In this document: positions 58,401 to 64,000 of the stretch, in pieces
Layout: every line of letters starts with the position of its first letter
How positions within the stretch are numbered: the stretch's first letter is position 1
Assembly: GCA_014773175.1 (NCBI GenBank)
Contig: VXCM01003379.1
Span: 56,862-120,861, forward strand
DNA: 64,000 nt
Reading direction: 5' to 3'
Source of the DNA: Lucifuga dentata
Lineage: Eukaryota; Chordata; Actinopteri; Ophidiiformes; Bythitidae
Notes under the pieces: model-generated
What the model was told of the DNA's origin: nothing
The model's input: the letters and a program-made list of their open reading frames with translations, nothing else
The model's database searches: none
Program-made: the position numbers and the translations under genes

Positions 58401-59854
58401 AATTGTCATGCACACACTGAAACCAATGAGTTTCTAAGCCACAGAGTCTGTTTCAAGGTACACAGACACATCCAGACACAGGTGCAGACACAAATACAAT
58501 AGCTCCATCAATTTGTAGCAGTATTCAGTATAGGTGCAGCTGTTTTTATTTCCTGCACTATGTCCATTGCTAATGGCTTTACTTACCAGTGTGTTCTGTT
58601 TGCCTTAACCTAGCACTCAATTGTTAAGTCTAATCATGGGTCTTTTTTTATGAGCATTATTCTTTGGGAAGCCAATTTAGTTTCAGAAGACTGCTGGAGA
58701 CAGTGGAGGCCTATATGCGTTTCAATATTTTTGTTAGTTCAAATATATTTTAGAATTAATGGATAAAACTAGCTGATATTTGAATTATTTGATTTAAGTG
58801 CTCGCCTTACTAGTCGTCCAGCATGTAGACTGAACCACTGCAAGTTACAAAGCTTGACAGTAACATCAAAATATGGAGGGATCTATTTGCTAAACCCTGA
58901 CACAATTAGCATGCCTACTGCATCTGTGTTAAACCTTTGTGTATCTTATTAGCTTAATGCTAATAGCATTGATATTGTGGCAGTTTTAAAATGGAGTTTA
59001 TTTAAAAACCCTCACACTTTGATATGTATGTTACATTTAAAAGGCTCAATAATATAAAAAATGATAACACATGTATGTTCTCAAGTTCTGTGGAACCAAA
59101 TGAGAGCTAAATTCTGCTGCTTTGACTAAAGTACAGCAAGTACAAGTGGTCAAAATTAAAATTAAAATTAACCTAAAATGCAACACCTACTTGATGATGA
59201 TAATTCACACTTGTAGAACAGCACAACATTAAAGTGTTGATGCTTCTGGCTAGGGAGCAGGGATGGGGCAGAGTCTTTAGAGCCAATGCTCCCTGAAGTG
59301 GGAGTGAAATGTCTGTATTCTACATTGTGTCAGGAATTCAAATAATTTTATTCAAGGGCCCGATTTTATTCACAGGCCACTATTTGAAACTTCTACCTTT
59401 GGCATTCATTTTTATGACAGTGAAAGTTTGATTCAGTTTATTTCAATTGCCATAATCAAATGATTCATTCATTAAAGTAAAACTGTACAAAGCTTTGGCA
59501 TTGAGCTAGAGTGAGTTTGACGTACAAGTTTACACAAATAACTGGCAAGTGTCTCAACATAATGAATCTCTGAGGGGGATTGGGGTGCAAATGGAGGAAG
59601 TTTAAAGGGCCAGGCTGAATTATAATTTAATGTCATAATTAAAGTGGCTTTCTTCAAAACTGCTAGTGAAGGTAAAGCAGGAGTGCAGACAGGAGGTCAC
59701 CTCACCTCCCCCACACATGCCTAATATTTCTCCAGTGTTCTTTATTACCTCTGTTTATTCTTTATGCTTGTGGTTGTTCACAAAAGCAACACATTTCCCT
59801 GTCATCACCAAAAATATCCCCTGACTAGAAACAGCATTTTGATTTTCTATTATC

Positions 59855-59891
<37 letters not shown>

Positions 59892-60070
59892 AGAAGAAGA
59901 AGAAAATTCTAGTGGGCTATGTGGAAATTTAAGATTCCCCAAAACTAGCATAAAAATCTAGCCACAACGAAAATGCTGTCTAAACATGGTAAGAGAATTT
60001 AACTCAATTTCTTAAACAGTTGTAAGGATTGTTTTTATTATTATTATTATTATTTTTTTTTTTTTTTTTN

Positions 60071-60102
<32 letters not shown>

Positions 60103-60114
60103 GTGCTTCCTGGT
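58401..60114. other. Non-coding DNA
   Basis: Contains the second short dispersed repeat, poly-A followed by (GAA)n at 59860-59904, and (TTA)n plus poly-T with N at 60070 (60037-60099). No gene recognised. Confidence 0.5.
59248..59304 (+). repeat. Short dispersed repeat, copy B
   Basis: GGCTAGGGAGCAGGGAT through ATGCTCCCTGAAGTGGGAG; pairs with 55582-55642. Confidence 0.75.
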
Positions 60115-60390
60115 TATATCATGATAATAACATGAAGAGGTCATTTGCAATAATAGATAAGCTCCATTTCCATACATTTTTAAAGTCATACTTTTTATTA
60201 ATCACTATTGGTATTATGAGTCGAAGGGTATATTATTTGATTATTTGATACATTATTTGATGATGATATAATGTACCCTTCGACTCATAATACCAAGAGT
60301 GATTAATAACAAGTATGACTTTAAAAATGTATGGAAATGGAGCTTATCTATTATTGCAAATGACCTTTTCATGTTTTATTATCATATTAT
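60115..60390. repeat. Long inverted repeat (~115-bp arms, 43-bp loop)
   Basis: The left arm 60115-60230 includes TCATTTGCAATAATAGATAA and ends GAGTCGAAGGGTA; the right arm 60274-60390 is its reverse complement with only a few differences (for example CACTATTGG against CACTCTTGG, and GAAGAGG against GAAAAGG). The AT-rich loop contains three TTATTTGAT words. A poly-T gap (N at 60070) lies 45 bases to the left. It could be a small fold-back element or an inverted duplication. Confidence 0.9.
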
Positions 60391-60440
60391 ATGTACATGC
60401 TGTATTTACATATTTACATAACTTTGTCATTGTATTTCAG

Positions 60441-60521
60441 TTCACTGAAATGGTCCACCATCCATATAGCATCCAGGACCTGGACTGGCTGTCATCTTCC
60501 ATCCAAACTCAATCATCTTAG
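60441..60521 (+). CDS. Candidate terminal exon, gene unknown
   Basis: The acceptor-like CATTGTATTTCAG (60428-60440) is followed by a frame open from its first base for 26 codons, FTEMVHHPYSIQDLDWLSSS then IQTQSS and a TAG stop. The entry phase (0) matches the exit phase of the candidate exon at 44030-44096 on the same strand. No clear AATAAA follows within 200 bases. The protein is not recognised; the open frame is short enough to be chance. Confidence 0.3.
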   Translation, partial: FTEMVHHPYSIQDLDWLSSSIQTQSS

Positions 60522-60694
60522 CTACATAAACTCACCTGCACATCCACTCAGTAATTTAATGTAAACTAAAACTGCCTTTGATTGCTTTACTTAATAGTAA
60601 TTAGTGCTGTGAAACTTTATCACCACTTTGCTTTATTGCCTTCTTCTAACACATCACTCGCTGCTGTCTCATCTGTTGCCATCTCTCTCCAAGA

Positions 60695-60827
60695 CTGACT
60701 CTCTCTCTCTCTCTCTCTCTCTCTGTCTAATTTTCTCACTCTCTTCTATCTCTTAATGAANCTGACTCTCTCTCTCTCTCTCTCTCTCTCTGTCTAATTT
60801 TCTCACTCTCTTCTATCTCTTAATGAA
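60695..60827. other. Assembly join: exact 66-bp duplication around one N
   Basis: 60695-60760 equals 60762-60827 (CTGACT, a 24-base CT run, GTCTAATTTTCTCAC onward), separated only by N at 60761. Confidence 0.93.
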
Positions 60828-61238
60828 TTTTCTTCTCACTGTATTTCTTTTACTCTTTCAATACTTCTTCTCCCTTCTCTCTAATCTCTGTCTATCTTCA
60901 CGACTTGGCTTCTCTTTCCTTCTCTTTATATTTCTCACTTTCTCCTACTTTCTTTTGGTGGCAAGAAGTCACAGAGATCAAAGGGAGGAAAAGATGGAAA
61001 AAGGCAAAGCTCACCCCCACGCATACATCTTACCTGCACTATTTCTTTCCACTCCAGTGCTAAATCTAAATCTCTCTTCCTATTCCTTCCTATTTGAGTT
61101 CTTCCTCTCCCTTATCCTCTCTGTTATATTTTCTACACTGCCAGCGCACTTACTTTTTTTCTGTCGCACTTCATCTCTCTTTTCTCTCCTTTTCCCTTGT
61201 TTCTTCCCCTTCTCTGATCTGCATACATGTTGTTACAG
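60828..61238 (+). repeat. Long pyrimidine-rich tract
   Basis: Apart from a purine patch at 60955-61010, nearly all of this stretch is C and T on the plus strand. It includes mirror-like CTTTTCTCTCC/CCTTTTCCC words near 61180 and ends in an acceptor-like GTTGTTACAG (61229-61238). Confidence 0.7.
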
Positions 61239-61375
61239 CTGATACCAGTCCACGGAATCATTTAAAATACACTTTGACAAGGAAGAACATGCAGAAGAGA
61301 AACCAGCTGTCTCTGAAAGATTCTCTAGATGGCAAGATGAAACAAAGAAGAAAAGGAATGGAAGGAAAGAAATGA
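61239..61375 (+). CDS. Candidate terminal exon with basic product, gene unknown
   Basis: After the acceptor GTTACAG, two bases (CT) complete a codon and the frame then reads DTSPRNHLKYTLTRKNMQKR, NQLSLKDSLDGKMKQRRKGM, EGKK and a TGA stop. The product is strongly basic at its end. The required phase-1 donor is not provided by the other candidate exons here. Adenine- and guanine-rich sequence behind a pyrimidine tract easily gives open frames rich in K, R and E, so this may be chance. The protein is not recognised. Confidence 0.22.
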
Positions 61376-62993
61376 GACAACCTTCCACATATGTAGTTGC
61401 TCAGCCCCCCAGAGCTGCCAAGGGGGCCAGGTATCTCTGTTCTCGTCATAATTCTACAGCCCTATTAGTGTCTGTGTCTTTGTTTTGTTTTTGTTTTTTT
61501 TCTTCCATAAAGCAGGGGAGTTATGCACACGTTCACGTAAACGTGAGCACACATTCAAATAAATGGTGATATAGACATACAAGTGCAAAGACATTTACCC
61601 ACATACAGAGTTGCACACATACACAACTACACAACCACACACTTACAGAACATACACTCAAACTCTTTATATATTAATAAAGTCCCTCTAGACTTTCTTT
61701 GTTCATTCTCCTAGCTGCTTCATCCATCCCTTTCTGTTTCCCCTAGAGTGTTGTATAGTCTCATAACACACAGACACACAAACACATAATGATCAAAAGT
61801 AGTGTGTGTGTGTGTGTGCGTGTGTGTGTGTGTGTGTTTCTGCTGGGATGTCCAGATAATATATTCATAAAGGCTGCATGCGTTTGTCCAAGTTCACAGA
61901 AATACTAATACGACAGCAACATGATGAAGTTTCTCACACAACACTCAACATACTGCAAATCTCTCCGGTACCTCATCATTAACTAGGCTTATACGCAATA
62001 GCTTCCTCAAAGGCGTTCTCCCCATTCCACCATGGGAAACATCATCAGAGTCATGGGCTGAGCTTTGTTAATTTATTTAGCTCTTCTTCTCCCTAAAGAC
62101 ATGCCAGATGGAATTCTTCTGCTGGTCAAACTTCCACCCTGAGAGGGAATCTGGAGGATATTGCTTAGTGTTTTGGTTTGAATGATGCGACTTAAAGAGT
62201 CCCGACAGGAAAAGTGCTGAGGAAGTGAACAGCTGAAAGTCAAAGTTGAGCAAAATTAAAATAGAGTCATGTGCTTATAAAAACTTGTGAGGAAAATTAG
62301 TCCAGAAGGATTGAGTAGATAATGATTTCTTATGGGTGAGGGAATCTGACAATGTGCATGTAAGTGCACACAGGTACCAACACACACAGAAACACACTGT
62401 GCTCCACCAAAAACACAGCATGATACTGAGTAATCCTACCTTACCTGCTGCTGTTGTCTGCTTACAGTCGTTAGCTGAGTCAAAAAGAACAAAGAGAAGT
62501 AAAAGAAGTGGAAAAAAAGACAGAAAAATAACATTGGCCAACCGTTTTATTTACCAATCCTTTCCTGATCCCTCCTCTTCCTCCTCTCATTTTTTCTTCC
62601 TTTCCAATCAAAGTTTCAGTGTGCAACAATAAGACTGCTTACTCTCTCAAAAGCTGTTTAAGTGAATTTCACTGGCTCACCAGGGAATCGCCCCACTGAG
62701 GCTTTTGAAGGCATTGAGGCAGGGAAAGAAAGTAATTACTTTTTTCCCTAAACAGAAGTGGGGCGCGCTGTGATGTGTGTGAGTTTGTGTGCACGTGTGA
62801 GAGAGAATGAATTTGTTTGTGTGTTTATGTCTGTGTGCTTGAGTGAATATGTGTCATGTGTGTTTCGTAAGTGTGCAACCCTGTGTTTGTGTGTGTGTGT
62901 GTGTGTGTGCATGAGACAGACACACACAACCATAGAACACCAAAGTTTTCATACTCAAGCCAGAAACAAACCCCAGCAGTGGGGTCATTAGGC

Positions 62994-62995
<2 letters not shown>
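61376..62995. other. Non-coding DNA
   Basis: (GT)n at 61802-61838 and 62889-62909. A repeat-poor part at about 62040-62260 is unremarkable otherwise. No gene recognised. Confidence 0.5.
62715..62741. repeat. 27-base repeat, copy A
   Basis: TGAGGCAGGGAAAGAAAG followed by TAATTACTT; 26 of 27 bases recur at 63616-63642. Confidence 0.8.
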
Positions 62996-63031
<36 letters not shown>

Positions 63032-63032
63032 N

Positions 63033-63073
<41 letters not shown>
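62996..63073. repeat. (GT)n, gap, (AG)n
   Basis: GT units to 63031, N at 63032, then about 20 AG units. Confidence 0.95.
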
Positions 63074-63075
<2 letters not shown>

Positions 63076-64000
63076 CTAATGACCGAATATTTCTTATTGA
63101 ACAAGCTTTGTATTTTGCAAAATTGTGCTACTAAGAATGCAACTGTTTGTATGCTTAAATCTTAACATACATAATACCATACAGTAGGTAGTATTTTCCC
63201 CCCACCAAACGGTGATACACTTTCTGAAAAAATGGGTTTTCCACAGATAGGAGTGTGTTACCTAGAACCATTTACTTTTAAATAATCTTCTACCGAAAAG
63301 CCTCTGGAAAGGTTCTTCAAAAGGCAAACAATTGATCAAGAAGCCTTTCTTTGTACAAAACCCGTTTCATAATTTTCTTTTTGCTGTAGCATTTTGGTTA
63401 ATTTAAAAAATAAATTACAATAACATTTTCAAAAAAAGTATGCTATTAGCTTTAATTTCTATATATCACACTTTTACATTATTTGCTAACTTTAAATTAA
63501 CACCCAGTAAATATAAAGTGACATAAAATGAGCCACACCTCACACCTATAGAATAATATTAGAAAAATATTAAATACATATGCAAAAATATATTACTTTG
63601 ATCTGGATAGCCATATGAGGCAAGGAAAGAAAGTAATTACTTAAAAAAAAATAAAGGTTCAAAATAGAAAAAAAAAAAACTAGAAGGGCATTCATTAGAG
63701 TTCATACCTTCATCAAGACTAAATAAGTGTAGAGAAAATTTATTGGTCTAAAAATATACGTGGCCAAAGAGAAAGAAATGACTATAATAAACATAACATA
63801 TTACTATATCATATTATTAAAGATACATAAAACTGTTTGCATACTACTGAATCAGCATCATCTCAGCTATAAATTAGTGACTGTTGCATGTTCCTAGCCC
63901 TATTTAATACTGCAGCAATTCCATTGATGTGTCCCTTGTCCAAGCATATATTCTGGATAGTTTCTCACGGGATAAATATGCCTGAGTTTGGTCATTATAT
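63074..64000. other. AT-rich non-coding DNA
   Basis: No open frame or repeat of note except the second 27-base repeat copy at 63616-63642. Confidence 0.5.

Noticed and set aside
60823..61242. 139-codon plus-strand open frame
   Set aside because: Almost pure pyrimidine sequence gives long stop-free frames of S, L, F and P; no gene evidence.

Overview
The window reads as non-coding vertebrate nuclear DNA, almost certainly from a teleost fish. It is AT-rich, dense in (AC)n, (AG)n, (GATA)n and (ATTT)n microsatellites, and carries DNA-transposon families that are typical of fish genomes (hAT, Tc1/mariner, PIF/Harbinger, and TTAA-flanked Kolobok or piggyBac-like elements) plus LINE-type 3-prime tails. 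No complete protein-coding gene is visible. No prokaryotic features, tRNA, rRNA or CRISPR arrays were seen. The species cannot be narrowed from this sequence.

Layout. 0-11 kb: microsatellites, a LINE-like tail, a hAT-like element (3657-4833), a small hAT MITE with near-perfect 8-bp target duplications (6129-6532), and a candidate terminal coding exon (6907-7047). 11.4-12.5 kb: a degenerate ~32-bp minisatellite present in both orientations around palindromic ACATGTGACATG-type cores. 14-20 kb: GT/GA tracts, a decayed MADF-like fragment (16812-16905), and the first of three dispersed copies of a MITE family (18828, 42271, 53253). 20.5-22.9 kb: a hAT transposon with a perfect 8-bp target-site duplication and a frameshifted transposase C-terminus. 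24.0-24.5 kb: a low-repeat stretch with five TAATCC motifs in 99 bp. 25.4-28 kb: a Harbinger-like element with a transposase-start-like micro-ORF, then a second, unrelated hAT transposase remnant. 29.5-30.7 kb: a fish-type DNA element that landed inside a GT microsatellite. 35.4-36.7 kb: a TTAA-flanked element holding a broken THAP-domain gene. 38.4-39.6 kb: a Tc1-like MITE and another MITE. 44 kb and 60-61 kb: three candidate short exons on the plus strand. 48-49 kb and 57.7-58.4 kb: repeat-poor stretches rich in homeodomain and POU motifs, possible conserved non-coding elements. 60.1-60.4 kb: a ~115-bp-arm inverted repeat.

Assembly quality. There are 23 single-N gaps, nearly all inside homopolymers or microsatellites. 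Four are flanked by exact 54-66 bp duplications of the same sequence, which shows that overlapping contig ends were not merged. Several lengths in this window are therefore inflated, and four apparent tandem duplications are artefacts.

The genes do not form a pathway. Recognisable coding sequence is either transposon-derived and broken, or isolated candidate exons whose parent genes I cannot name.
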